From: Diphasiastrum complanatum | Lineage: Eukaryota; Streptophyta; Lycopodiopsida; Lycopodiales; Lycopodiaceae | Length of the DNA stretch: 64,000 nt | Reading direction: 5' to 3' | NCBI GenBank assembly: GCA_029204225.1 | Contig: CM055092.1 | Location: forward strand, 29,314,359-29,378,358 | Part shown: one piece after another, positions 35,040-48,300 of the stretch | Numbering within the stretch: position 1 is the stretch's first letter | Layout of the letters: the number at the start of each line of letters is the position of its first letter | The notes under the pieces: model-generated | Told to the model about the DNA's origin: nothing | The model's database searches: none | What the model saw: the letters and a program-made list of their open reading frames with translations, nothing else | Translations under genes and position numbers: made by a program

Positions 35040-37188
35040 TGGTATTCTCTTCCGTCTTGCACTAGTCAACATCAGTAGTTGACTTTGCCTCTGAAATAAC
35101 GTTGAGTTCTTGCACAAAGTAGTAGGCCGGATTGTCCATGAATCGGAATGGAGGCTGTCTAGATTGATTCAATCTTCTGTGTTGAAATTTGATCCTATAA
35201 GGTGTCTTGCCATTCGGGGCCTCTGAAATGGATCAATTTTGTAGGTAGGTTGTTGTAGTAACAACTTCTGCCCAGAACTTCTTTGGAAGAGATGCATGGG
35301 CGAGCATGCTCCTTGCACTTTCAATGAGTGACTGTGTTTTCCATTTAGCTATACCATTGGGGACTGAGGTGAGCTTGTTGTAAAATGTTGTATTATATTT
35401 GTCTTACAAAAGTCTTTGAATCTGGTGGAGATGAAAACTCCTCCTCCATCAAAGCATAGAATTTTGATTCTTCTCTGGATCAATTTTTCTATTGATGTCT
35501 TGAACTGCATGAAGAACCTGAGAGTATCGGATTTGTTCTTCAGGAAGTATGTTGTAGTCCTTTGAGATAAGTAATCAATAATAGTCAGAATGTAGACAAC
35601 TCCCCCTGTGGAAATAGTCTACATAGGACCACAAATGTCTATGTGTACAAGATCTAGCAAATCTTTAGAAGAGCATACTGAATCTAAAGTGAATGGACTT
35701 CTAACATGCTTGTTGTTAATACAGCTTATACATGGAAAATTGAATTTGCTAATGGAAGAAAAATCTTGCACTAGATTCTGATTTGACATTTGCTGAATAC
35801 AACTTGAATTTAAATGGCCTAATTTGTGATACCACATCATATCATTTGAATCAAAAGTAGTAGTAAAAAGAGCTTGACTACTTGTAGAATAGGAGTGACT
35901 GAGTTTGTACAATTTGCCACACCTTCTGCTAAAAGCAAAAACTTTCCTAGATTCGTCAAGAATAGTGTAGCCCTGTCTATCGAGTTTGACCCTCTGACCT
36001 GAATCTATGATTCTACTGATTGAGAGCAGGTTTTTGGTCAAATTTGGAATGTGAAGATCATTGGACAAAAACATTATATCACCTTTCTGGAATTTGATCA
36101 TGATTGTTCCTTCACCCTTGATAGTATGAGTTGAGTTGTCTCCAAGTTGCACAACTCTAGAATAGGTGTATGACTTGTAGTCATGGAACCTGTCTCGATG
36201 GTGAGTCATGTGTTGTATTGCACCTGAGCCAAATACCAAGAATCGATATCATGTTGTTTTTTTACTTTGGTCAAAAATGCAGCTTCATCTTCCTCTTCAT
36301 GTTGGATCGAGTAACTAGTTGAGGTAGCAGTTGGTTGTTGTTGGGACTGCATCTTCTTTTCATTGTTGTACTTGAGTGTTCTGCAGTCTTTGATGAAATG
36401 ACCAGTCCTCTTATAGTATTTGCAGAACAGGTTTAGCTTTCACTGAAATGATGAAGAAAAATTCGAATTTGTTCCTGAGCCAGAATTCGACCATGAGTAA
36501 AAATTTGACCTTGAGTCAAAATTCAACCCAGACTGTAAGTTGCTCTTTTTTGTTAGGAGAATCTGACTTTGGAGATTTCTTCTAATTTTTGTTTGTGTAT
36601 AGAGCTTGAAATCCGATCATGAGCCTGAGGAGGATGCATTTCTTCTGATCTCCTCTTGTAATAGCATCGAGACAACTCTAGATAGAGTGAGATGTTGTTG
36701 GGTCGAAATCGCCATGACCCATGTTTCATAAGCTTCAGGGAGACTCGATAAAAGAGTCATTTCTGCATCTAAATCTCAATGTTCGATCCTGTTGTAGTCA
36801 TTTGCTCCATAAGGTTTTTGAATGTGTTGAGATGGTTGGAAATAGTGTCTGCATTAGACATTTTGAGAGTGAAGAATTTCTTCCTCAAATGTAGTTTGGA
36901 AGTGACATCTCTGATGTCATAAAGTGTTGCTAGGATGTCCCAGGCATCCTTAGCAGTATGTGTAAATTGGATATGACTGATATATAGAGTGATTAAGACA
37001 AATGCCTTGCCATCTCGTTGTCTCCAAATGGTGATGCTAGCTGCATCAGCCTCTAGCTTGATCTCAGTACCATCAACTATGTCCCACAATTCCTTGGCTA
37101 ATAGAATGACCTTCATTTTGAACTTCGAGAGATGGTAGTTCTCTCCATCGAGCTTGTCAATCAGAGAAGAACTAGAAGTGGAGTCCAT
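35040..37188 (-). pseudogene. Copia element H gag-protease-integrase relic
   Basis: Gag starts at 37188 (MDSTSSSSLIDKLDGENYHL, then FKMKVILLAKELWDIVDG). A decayed zinc-knuckle region lies near 36420-36300. Protease/pre-integrase follows at 36239-35619 (the active-site D reads FGSGAIQHM, so D to G) with MWYHKLGHLNSSCIQQMSN and CISCINNKHVRSPF. The integrase core continues past an in-frame TAG near 35619 (TIIDYLSQRTTTYFLKNKSD, FKDFCKTNIIQHF) to about 35040. Reverse transcriptase and RNase H are missing. The loss of the catalytic D and several stops make it inactive. Confidence 0.8.
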
Positions 37189-37319
37189 TCTGGTATTTGG
37201 TATGATATTGTTGGTAGAAACAACAATAATGACATATTGTTGGCTACGTACTTGTTGAGATGAGGTCTTGGTAGAAAGAAGACTGAATCCGCAATGAAAA
37301 TGTAGAATACTGAACCACC

Positions 37320-37332
37320 CACTCTGATACCA
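37320..37332 (-). promoter_or_regulatory. Primer-binding site of relic H
   Basis: The minus strand reads TGGTATCAGAGTG, a near-perfect initiator-Met tRNA site, upstream of the H gag start. A second perfect TGGTATCAGAGC lies only 31 bp further at 37363-37374, inside the terminal repeat. Confidence 0.7.
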
Positions 37333-37515
37333 TATCTGAAATCTACAAGATCATAGAGCTGAGCTCTGATACCATGTAGATAGTCAGTGGAAATGTGGTC
37401 CAGCGGAAGTGGAGTAGGTGGTGTAGTGGATCTAAAGTGCAGCAGTTACCAGCAATGCATTCAAAATGAATCGAATATCATATGTGCAATAGAACAGACC
37501 GTGTAGACAAAACTT
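37333..37515 (-). repeat. Terminal repeat of relic H, right copy
   Basis: Direct repeat of 34846-35022 with scattered substitutions. It includes the internal PBS-like word. The true LTR may continue right of 37515, towards about 37800, where no partner sequence remains for comparison. Confidence 0.6.
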
Positions 37516-38183
37516 CCACTTTGATAGTTATCAAAATGTGAGTACAAGAGTGTGAAGTTGGGCGCAAATCAGTGGGTGCAAATACTAGGCTTCAGTTGAG
37601 TTTGTCGATGGCTGAATTGTGCAGAATTCTGGAATACTAACTAACTGATTCTACAAAATCACTTTAAGCACTGATCATTGTTGCAAAATAATGCCTTTAC
37701 ATTGCTACATAAGATGCCTGTAAGGGCGTTGACTCCATTGGATGTCAGATGATCAGTGCATTAGAATCTTAAGTTAATCTACTTACAGTCCCACAGAAGG
37801 TATCCGTTATTAGTATGTGGGTCGGATTTTCTAATCAACAGTATCGAAAAATATACAAAGGGTCGAAATTATACAAAGGGTCAGATTCATACATAGTGAA
37901 CTAGGATCGAAAAAGTTAGACCCGATTCGATTCGATCCAGGGTCGAAGACGCCCGAATAAAATAGACTTGATCCCCAAGGTCGAAGATGTCCGGATATTT
38001 TCTGCCTCGATTCGATCCAATCCAGGGTCGAAAAATCTCTCTTTGATGGGATTGACATTGGGTCGAAAAAAGGCTTGGGTCGGAAAAATTCAATCCTGAA
38101 TTTCTCGATACTCTGTAAGGAAATTTGAGTCTTTTTCTTCCTTTGTTTTTTTTTTTGTACTTTTTTTGAATAAGTATAAACAA
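37516..38183. repeat. Non-coding region with GGGTCGAAA-type repeats
   Basis: The first part, to about 37800, holds nothing recognisable. From about 37845 to 38080 the word GGTCGAAA or GATCGAAA recurs at least six times. A longer word, GATTCGATCCAGGGTCGAAG or close variants, occurs twice, near 37921 and 38009. This looks like a small, decayed tandem repeat. Minus-strand open frames across it are a by-product of the repeat. Confidence 0.5.
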
Positions 38184-40100
<1,917 letters not shown>

Positions 40101-40761
40101 CCATATCAGTTCATTTTAATTAAAGAAGAGCATGAAAAGTTTAAACCATTCAAAGTTTTGCTTAGCCAAAAGACCTGGTGTGAAGACATGTATTGGTATC
40201 AGAGCAAATCCATGCTATACTAACCCAAGTGACCCTTACAGCATAAGGTATGTCACGAACTACTGTCCATACTCCTGAGCATATCCATGCTTTCCAGTTG
40301 TATCTCACCAAAAGTCTAAAGTAACACTAACAAACGTAAGGTAAAGTGTTGTCGTGAATGTTATATCAGAATGATATAACATCCACGGTATCAGGACACT
40401 AAAAGATGTGACTAATACAGAGTAAGAGACTGCCAATGTTTATACTGAGTAGCAGGGCAGATCCGTGTCATTCTTCTCCTTTTGTATAAACTATGATTCT
40501 TACGCATATCCATGTTGTCTAAGATCATAATACTGGAGTCCTTATTATTACTGTTGGTGACAAATTCTTATTTCAAGGTATTTTAGTTTGATTTGAGTGT
40601 GGTCTTATGTCGTTACTTACCTTCAAACAAGGAAAATAGAGAAGCAGAAAGAAAAAGTGAATTTGTGTATGGTATATCCTAGCCTTTATGGAATCGAAAC
40701 TACCATACTTACCGAAGTTGTGAAGAGTTTATTTAAACTCGAAAAGCGTACCTGAATGGTT
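40101..40761. other. No recognisable gene
   Basis: The word CATATCCATGCT/GT or AAATCCATGCTAT recurs at about 40206, 40282 and 40507, with relatives near 38285 and 34803. These may be remnants of one diverged repeat. No coding frame is supported. Confidence 0.35.
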
Positions 40762-40766
40762 GTAGA
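40762..40766. repeat. Target-site duplication GTAGA, left
   Basis: Directly precedes the left LTR of element F and recurs at 45388-45392 directly after the right LTR, proving a single insertion event. Confidence 0.9.
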
Positions 40767-41588
40767 TGTGAAAAAAGTACAAAAAGGACCAAGAGTGGAT
40801 CCTAATCTGATCCTCAAGAGGGATTGGTTGTCAGATTACTTGATCTATCAATCTACTTCAGATTAAGATCAATCTAGATCAATTCTAGACACAAAATCCT
40901 AACAAGAACAATCATTAATTGAATGTAAGTGTACTTTATGGTTTCACACGTGTGAAACACTGTATGAGTACGGACTCCAACCTGAAAACTAAGTACACAT
41001 TGATATAACCTCAAAACAATCAAAACAAATGTAGACAAATGGAGAGAATAACTCAAAAACCAAGATTGGTGTCTCACATTGATTATGGCCAAATGTGGCT
41101 CTATATATACAATAAGTGAGAGCTCGTGGTACTGATCATCCCTTTGATCCCACATGTGTGAAGGTGCTTTGTCATATGATGATTCATTGTGCCAAACTGA
41201 CACTTGGACAAAACCTTCTATTTTGAGCACTTTTGGTCCATTTTTCTTCTATATGGAGATCTACTTGAAAATCTTCTAGAAGTCAAAATTTGTCTACTTA
41301 AGCTTATTCCACACATGTGAGTTGTCCTCTACACATGGGATGTGACACCTAACTAAAGGATGTGGCTCATGCAATCAATAGATTGATGCCATGTGTCATA
41401 TGTCTAGAAAACTAGTTTTTGGCTTTTTTAGCCACTAGAACTTGAATTAAATCATATGTACAACCTATATGATTATGGTACATGACAAGTACACTATTTT
41501 CACACGTGGGAACAGGCTCCACACATGTGTAATCATCCTATATACAAGATTTTTGGCCTCTACCAAGCTTATTTTTGCATTTTTCACA
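40767..41588 (-). repeat. 3' LTR of element F (822 bp)
   Basis: Starts TGTGAAAAAAGTAC and ends TTTTTCACA region at 41581-41588. It holds the palindrome TTTCACACGTGTGAAA at 40942-40957 and a TATA-like run (CTATATATA) near 41101. The right LTR carries small indels relative to it, including a stretch near 44850 (TTGCTTCCAAA) absent here near 41050. Confidence 0.95.
40942..40957. promoter_or_regulatory. Conserved palindrome with G-box, F 3' LTR
   Basis: TTTCACACGTGTGAAA is a perfect 16-base palindrome. It is identical to the word at 44730-44745 in the other LTR and shares its 14-base core with the LTRs of B and D. Confidence 0.7.
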
Positions 41589-41594
41589 CTCCTC
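41589..41594 (-). promoter_or_regulatory. Polypurine tract of element F
   Basis: The minus strand reads GAGGAG directly before the 3' LTR, the expected plus-strand primer site and the same word that precedes the D 3' LTR. Confidence 0.6.
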
Positions 41595-41725
41595 AAAAAT
41601 CTAGCTTGGTAAATCTAGCTTGATGGAAAACATGATGATCTTGAACTTGACTCCATGGGCTGAATTGGTCTTTGCTGGTTCAAAAGGTGTGAAGATCAGC
41701 CAATGAGCTTTATGTTGATCTGAAA

Positions 41726-42184
41726 TCACCATATCCATGATAGTGCTTCTTTGATGTTGACATCTTTGATGAGCTTGAGAGCTTTGCACCATCCTAGCAC
41801 CTCCAAAATTGATTCCTTCCAATTTTCATGTAGATGCTTGACTTTGAGGCTTGTTCTTTCTTCATGTGCATGCTCCTCTTTGATGAAATTCCAAGACCTC
41901 CATGTCTCATAATGATCACAACAAGTATGACCATTCAATATGCACTTCCTGTGATTATCAAGATTACTTATGCTAGAAACATAAGTCCAAAAATCACCAC
42001 AACTTGGCATGATTTTTCCAATATTGAAATCAAAAGGTATTTCCATCTCAATAAGGCTAACTACTTGCTTATGGATATAAGTGTCCACTTTGGATGCTTC
42101 ACTTATTCTCATAAGAAGTTTACAACTTGCCTTTAAGATTGAAAACTTACAATTTTCATGTTTATGAATGAACACATCATTCAT
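41726..42184 (-). pseudogene. Unrecognised frame in element F
   Basis: A 152-codon frame (MNDVFIHKHENCKFSILKAS...), rich in K, E, H and W, lies just upstream of the polypurine tract, with a smaller overlapping frame at 41822-41601. It has no copia domain signature and a C-x-x-x-G-x-x-C-C pattern only by chance. It may be derived from scrambled pol or from captured sequence. I would not call it a gene without evidence of expression. Confidence 0.3.
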
Positions 42185-42299
42185 GATCTTATTGAAACCA
42201 AAAGATCCTACATTATGAAGATATTTCCATTTCCTTTGACTTCATAACTAATGTAAGCTTACAAGGAAAACATATTTTGCTATCTTTTAAGGCATCATA

Positions 42300-42959
42300 C
42301 TAAACTAGTATTGCCTTAATCCACCTTTGAGATACAAAAATCTCTTCAAAGCAAAATGGTTCTTCATAAGTTGACATGATAGCATAAATGAAACTATTTT
42401 CATTTAGTGATTGCTCCTTATTCTTGATTGATTTCTCTTGGATAATAACAATAAGTTTGAACTTGTCCAAAGTTCCAAGCAAAATACTTTCCAAGGACAT
42501 AAAATAAATCCAAGTTACTTTCACGAAAGTGACATCTATCTTTGCATCTTGAACCAAACAATGTACTTCCAAATGAAAAATTTCAAAAGATTTGACATGT
42601 GTTGTGATGGACTCTTGAAGGAAAATCTTGCAAGTCCTTGTGAGACTCCAAGCCTCATTCACCTTTCCACAAAGGAAACACCTTTCCTTGGACTTGTCCT
42701 TCTTGTATATGCATTTTGAACTTGAAGCTCCATCCTTCACCTCGGCCCCCTTGCTTTGGTTCTCCTTGGATGGACTGGTCTTCTTTTTGTAGCATCTTGA
42801 GAAAAAATATCCTTCCTTGCCACAAAGTTTGCACTCAGGATCCTTTCTTTCCTTCACTAGGATGCCACCTATTGATGCCATGTGAATAAAAACCTGTGAT
42901 ATGATTCTACAAATGTAATTTGTGACTTTCAAGAGACTAGATTTGAACATCTTCAACAA
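42300..42959 (-). pseudogene. F gag knuckle fused to pol linker remnant
   Basis: The 219-codon frame contains two degraded zinc knuckles: CKLCGKEGYFFSRC, where the histidine is replaced, and CFLCGKVNEAWS. After about 80 residues of unclear origin it ends in STYEEPFCFEEIFVSQRWIK. That aligns with SSFEEPYNVEDALNSKEWYK of element D, the linker just before reverse transcriptase. So a deletion removed protease, integrase and most of RT, and left a gag-linker fusion. Confidence 0.6.
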
Positions 42960-44542
42960 TCTAGAAGGACCTACAAAAGATCTAGCTCACAAACCTAAGA
43001 ATCAATCTTCACAATAAAGACTAGTCACTTGGAAACTTTGCTTTGATCACTAAGACAAAAGCACACAATCTTTGAATCAAATCACTAAAGAAATCAGATC
43101 CAATCTCCTATTGGACTCATCAAATACCAATGACTCTTTCTTTTGAAAGTTGAAATGGATATGAAAAAGATTTGACACTTAGATTTTCCTTTTCACTTGA
43201 CTAGTTCTCTCAACACTTGAGATTCTTGAACAAAAGATGGATTTGTTTCAAACACATGAAAATCAAACTTAATCACTTCTTTTGGACTCACTCTTGACCC
43301 AAATAATCTCACTCTTGAGATTTAGAATGAATTTGATTTGATGAAAACAAACTATACCACCAATTTTTCACACAGCTTAAAAATTAGACAACTAGAGATT
43401 CACAAAGATCTCAACCATACATGAATACTCAAATATGGACTCCTCCTCATTCTAGACATCAAATGGGATCACAAATTGACCCTCACACTTTCACAAAGAA
43501 AGTTGAATAGAACTAATTTGAGTTTCATACATACTATGTCAATTTTTGCTCAACAAATTGAATTCAATCACTCCTATTGGATTCCACCGATTACTCTACC
43601 TTTTAAGACTTGGAATGAAATTCAAAATCAAAAGTTGTGATTTTTCTCACTAAGATATTGTGCTTCAAAGAGCTAATGCCACTTAGAAAGATTTGATCAC
43701 CTAGGAGAATACAAATTCTCCACCAATAACAACACAAAATGAGCTTCTAGATCTTGCCTTCTACAAAGGAAGGAACTCTTAGAAAATTGGATCTCTCTCT
43801 ACACATTTGCCATAGACACCTTAATGACTCTTTTAAAACCTCACAAACACTCAAACAAATTGAGTAGGATTGAATAATGTGACTTGGAGCTCAATCTCTT
43901 TTCTAGAACTTTCAATTGAAGCCAATCTATGTCAAATTCTACAAAAGATTTGCATAGATGCTCTATATGCACTAGAAACTCTCAAAGGTTTCCCTTGGAG
44001 GACAGATCCAAGGATGTTTTCTAGCAAATTGATGCTTCTAAACTTGACCCTATCACTCTTGAACAAATCTAGAGTGATGGTACAATGGATATCAACCTCT
44101 CACCTTGCATATCACTCCTTAATCTATGATTTTTAGCAAAATCTCTCTCAACTTCAACATACACTCAAAAAATCAGAGATAATCAATTAATGCACCTAAT
44201 TCAAGCTTCAAATTTAATTTCTTGGCTGATCTAATCCAAGAACTAATCAAGGCATTAGATTCTCTATAGAAAATGCTTGATTTCGCACCAAAAATCACTC
44301 AAATTGGGTATGTGAGTCAAATTCTACAATTTTTTGAAATTTCTCAGTCAAAACAAGAGATGTATGGACTCACACGTGTGAAAAGGGTTCCTAAAGCCCA
44401 CAACAAGATTTGGACCAAAAATTTTGAGGATAGCTATCAAATCCAACTCGCTACACAAAATTTGACTAGTTTCCAAAAACCTGCTAATTTTGGCTTTGAT
44501 TTGGATTAACCCTATCAATTTCAACAAAACCTCTTGTACTAG
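42960..44542. other. Element F leader and non-coding interior
   Basis: About 1.6 kb between the gag-like frame and the PBS has no supported gene. It is low in GC and contains a further copy of the palindrome, CTCACACGTGTGAA, at 44369-44382. Its length far exceeds the leaders of B (about 600 nt) and D (about 780 nt). Confidence 0.5.
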
Positions 44543-44554
44543 GCTCTGATACCA
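44543..44554 (-). promoter_or_regulatory. Primer-binding site of element F
   Basis: TGGTATCAGAGC on the minus strand, perfect and directly abutting the LTR at 44555. Confidence 0.95.
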
Positions 44555-45387
44555 TGTGCAAAAAGTACAAAAAGGACCAAGAGTGGATCCTAATCTGATC
44601 CTCAAGAGGGATTGGTTGTCAGATTACTTGATCTATCAATCTACTTCAGATTAAGATCAATCTAGATCAATTCTAGACACAAAATCCTAACAAGAACAAT
44701 CATTAATTGAAGGTAAGTTTACTTTATGGTTTCACACGTGTGAAACACTGTCTGAGTACGGACTCCAACCTGAAAATTAAGTACACATTGATATAACCTC
44801 AAAACAATCAAAACAAATGGAGACAAATGGAGAGAATAACTCAAAATTGCTTCCAAAACCAAGATTGGTGTCTCACGTTGATTATGGCCAAATGTGGCTC
44901 TATATATACAATAAGTGGGAGCTCGTGGTACTGATCATCCCTTTGATCCCACATGTGTGAAGGTTCTTTGTCATATGATGATTCATCATGCAAAACTAAC
45001 ACTTGGACAAAACCTTCTATTTTGAGCACTTTTGGTCCATTTTTCTTCTATATGGAGATCTACTTGAAAATCTTCTAGAAGTCAAAATTCGTCTACTTAA
45101 GCTTATTCCACACATGTGAGCTGTCCTCTACACATGGGATGTGACACCTAACTAAAGGATGTGGCTCATGCAATCAATAGATTGATGCCATATGTCATAT
45201 GTCTAGAAAACTAGTTTTTGGCTTTTTTAGCCACTAGAACTTGAATTAAATCATATGTATAACCTATATGATTATGGTACATGACAAGTACACTATTTTC
45301 ACACATGGGAACAGGCTCCACACATGTGTAATCATCCTATATACAAGATTTTTGGCCTCTACCAAGCTTATTTTTGTATTTTTCACA
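44555..45387 (-). repeat. 5' LTR of element F (833 bp)
   Basis: Starts TGTGCAAAAAGTAC and ends TTTTTCACA. The GTAGA duplication follows at 45388-45392. The palindrome lies at 44730-44745, and a TATA-like CTATATATA lies near 44899, about 155 nt upstream of the palindrome in the minus-strand transcription direction. Confidence 0.95.
44730..44745. promoter_or_regulatory. Conserved palindrome with G-box, F 5' LTR
   Basis: TTTCACACGTGTGAAA, a perfect palindrome, sits in the part of the LTR predicted to be transcribed (R/U5). Confidence 0.7.
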
Positions 45388-46225
45388 GTAGACGTAGCTT
45401 CTTGAGAGGCAGCCATAATAGTTCTTAAGTGAATGAGTTCTTACTCTTTTAGATCATAAGCAAGCCAAGAAACCGTGGAGTGAGCATATTGCTACGAAGA
45501 GTTACGTAGAAAGCACTTACAAGACATCTCCTGACTATGTTAGTTAACTTGCATTGCAGAGATCCAGTTGGTTGCATACCTTGCAATAGCGAGTAGTCGA
45601 TTCAAGAAAGAACCAAGTAATATTCTGACGAAGCCGAAGCAATGTAATGAACCCACAGCATGAGATATCATTAGCTTCATACTATGAGATCAAAAGATCT
45701 ATAACCACTTGTAAAGTGAACACATATGTAAGAGATAAGTTTAAATGTGTCCATCCTTCCATCGCTAGTTGGAGGAGGCTTTTAAAGTGAAGAAGTCTAT
45801 GAACAGATAGCATAAGTTTATGGTCCATCATTGGACAGTTAGCCATAAATGAATTTATAGTATTAGTATTTGAAAAGGAGATGCCTCTCCTGTCCATTGC
45901 TGGAACAACAGGGTGGTCCTTATGTATAAATTGGTGAGTAAGTGTGAGTCCCTCATGCCTTTGCTATCCATTACTGGATATAACATAACAATATTGATAA
46001 ACACCCATATTTTGGATAGTATGCAATGATCTGCTGGGGGACAGTGCCCATTCTATTCATAAAAAGTGCATATAGTATGTGCAGGCGTGAAGCAACCCTC
46101 CATCGCTGCCCTCTAAGCCATAAAGAGCAAGTTATAGCATGGAAAAATTGTAATCATATCATTGTTATCACTTGCGTTTTTAGAAGATTATCACATAATC
46201 AAAATTGTCCATCGTTGCCTATTGA
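45388..46225. other. Flank of element F; no recognisable gene
   Basis: Begins with the right GTAGA duplication (45388-45392). The word TCCAT-C/T-G/A-C/T-T recurs about six times between 45753 and 46215, which may be a weak repeat or chance. No gene is supported until the zinc-knuckle relic. Confidence 0.3.
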
Positions 46226-47375
46226 GGCAAGATGGACGGTTTCAAGAAGAGAAGCAATGATCAAGAGAAGGCCGGCCCTCTTCACGAAAAAAAAGAAGAA
46301 AAACAAGAACAAACCCAGATTCGAGAAGACGAACTCCTCGAATCAACAATCTTCTTCATGTGATCACTGTCACAAACCAGGGCATATAGCCAACAAATGC
46401 TGGTTCAATCCAGCAATACCTTGCATGCACTGCAAGAAGAAGGGGCACTCTGCATACGATTGCAGATTCAACCCAAAAAGAAAGAACAAAGCTGAAAAGG
46501 CTAATATTGCAGAGTCATCCAAGGATGTAGATAGAGGTAATGAAGCCTTTACGATACTCGATGAAGCTTCAACGAGCTACACCGAACAAGACTACGATGT
46601 AGTCATTGATTCAGGTGTGATATCACACATCACTTGCAAAAAGAAAATCTTGATCGACTTCAGAGAACTTAAAAACAACAAAGTAGTGATTCTATGTGAT
46701 GGGAGCAAACACGATGTCAAAGGAATCGGCACTCTACAGTTGCGAACATTGTCAGGTCAAGCAGAGTTTCCAGGAGCACTCTACATGCCTTCATTAAGAA
46801 AAAATCTGCTATCAGTCTCCAAGATGGCAGATCTTAGTATTCGAGTTTTGTTCGACGATAACACATGCCGCATGATCGAGAAAAATACAAACAAGTTGCT
46901 GACGGTCGGATGCAGAGGAGGAAATCTCTACCAGGCCAAGATAATCAGCAACTCTGATAGCATATTAAATGCATCAAAAAATTAAGATTAGCTTTGGCAT
47001 AGGAGAATGTATCATCTGAACATGAGGAGCCTGTATGACATGTACAGAAAAGACATAGTCACAGGTCTAAAGATATCAAGGCCCGAAACTGAGTTCTGCG
47101 AAGCGTGTCAGAAAGGCAAACAACATCGGAATCCATTCACACATGAGGGAAAAAGAGCCAAGGAAGTTTTTGAGCTCGTCCACTCTGATGTCTGTGGACA
47201 GATGAAGATGGATTCGCTCTCAAGTTCAAGGTACTTTCTGACGTTCATAGATGATTACAGCCAGATGACCACTATCTACTATCTAAAGAAGAATTCTGAA
47301 GTGTTTGATTCCTTCAAGAAGTTCGTGGCATTTAAATTTGGTGAATCGGTTTTGCAAGGCACCTTAAAGGATTAA
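46226..47375 (+). pseudogene. Copia relic: double knuckle, protease, integrase start
   Basis: Within one open frame (to 46985) are two CCHC knuckles, CDHCHKPGHIANKC and CMHCKKKGHSAYDC, then a protease site (VIDSGVISHIT) and a segment with GALYMPSLRKNLLSVSKM. After a TAA and one further TAG near 46998, the pre-integrase region (MYHLNMRSLYDMY, CEACQKGKQHRNPF) and the first integrase aspartate (ELVHSDVCGQMKMDS, YFLTFIDDYSQ) follow to 47375. The rest of pol is missing. Double knuckles place it with element G. No LTR or PBS is seen. Confidence 0.8.
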
Positions 47376-48295
47376 GTGTAGATAGTGGATTGATATTGAT
47401 GATCAATCATTCTTCTTTGATAAAAAAAAAATCTAGCAAGATGAATGGCCTAGGGAGCCAAGCAAGCAAATTAATGTCATGTTTGGAAGTTTAAGACGAT
47501 GTATGAAAGTGCCATTCAAAAGAAAGGAGTACTATCAATGATTTATTTATCCAGCTATATGAGATTCACAATGAAGACATAGATTTGTATATATGTTAGT
47601 ATATAAATAAAAAATGGCACTCTATGGCTAAAAGTAATTTTTCATGGTTTAAGATAAAAAACACAAAGCTAGTGAATGAAAATTGGAGTGTGAGAAACGA
47701 GTTCATCTTCTTATAAAGTACGGAAGTTGAAATAGAATAACGATGTCTTGACTGCTTGGATTAGATTCCATAAATTTTTGTGAGGAGCTCAAAGAGCCTT
47801 TGTTGACAATAATGCATAAGTGTTTTCCATCAAGAAAATTTTAAGCACAGTTTTGTTTGAGGGCTAGTATCAATGGCAGGGCCTAGGACATCAATTGTAG
47901 GTGTAGACACAGGTGTAGTAGCAGGCACATCACAGGTAGAGGGTGGTTTGGGGCCAGTACATGGTCCAAATTAGCTCCTCTAGTTCCAGTTGTAGCAGCA
48001 TGGCCTAGTTCAGTGGCAGGTCTTTCCCATCCCACATTGTCGTCAACAGTAGATGCACGATGTGCCATAGCATATTTTGCGAGAGAAAGGGGGGGGGGGG
48101 GGATTAGATCCAACAGCTGATGTTGCACAGACACACTCACAGAACGACCAACATCTACCACATCCACACCCGCTGCTAGATGATGGGCACCTCATGTGCA
48201 ATAGAGGGCAATTACGCCCAGGTCGTAGCACAATTGCTGACACTTGGGCTTTCATAGAGCTTATGAAGCTGGTTAATGGAACAAGACAAAAACAC
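47376..48295. other. No clear gene; G homopolymer
   Basis: The left part is A/T-rich with no gene. A run of about 13 G lies near 48090-48102. A plus frame (48077-48340) includes CNRGQLRPGRSTIADTWAFI and ELMKLVNGTRQKH, which reads like protein, but it is short, runs into the LTR and has no family signature. It could be a scrap of a gene hit by element B. Confidence 0.3.
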
Positions 48296-48300
48296 CTATG
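48296..48300. repeat. Target-site duplication CTATG, left
   Basis: Identical to 54164-54168 on the other side of element B. Confidence 0.95.

Larger units (their letters stand above)
40767..45387 (-). mobile_element. Copia derivative F, non-autonomous (about 4.6 kb)
   Basis: Two LTRs of 822 and 833 bp, a perfect PBS, a polypurine tract and GTAGA duplications define a complete minus-strand insertion. Between the LTRs there is little pol coding. Only a gag zinc-knuckle piece fused to an integrase-to-RT linker piece (42959-42300) and an unrecognised frame (42184-41726) remain. It could only move with enzymes from a related element such as B or D. The LTRs differ at few positions by eye, so the insertion is fairly recent although the coding region is broken. 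That suggests it was already non-autonomous when it inserted. Confidence 0.9.

Noticed and set aside
41726-42184. A captured host gene in element F.
   Set aside because: The 152-codon frame has no recognisable domain or intron-exon trace, so capture cannot be supported from the sequence alone.
45753-46215. Regularly spaced TCCAT-type words as a regulatory array.
   Set aside because: The words are short, degenerate and unevenly spaced, and could arise by chance.
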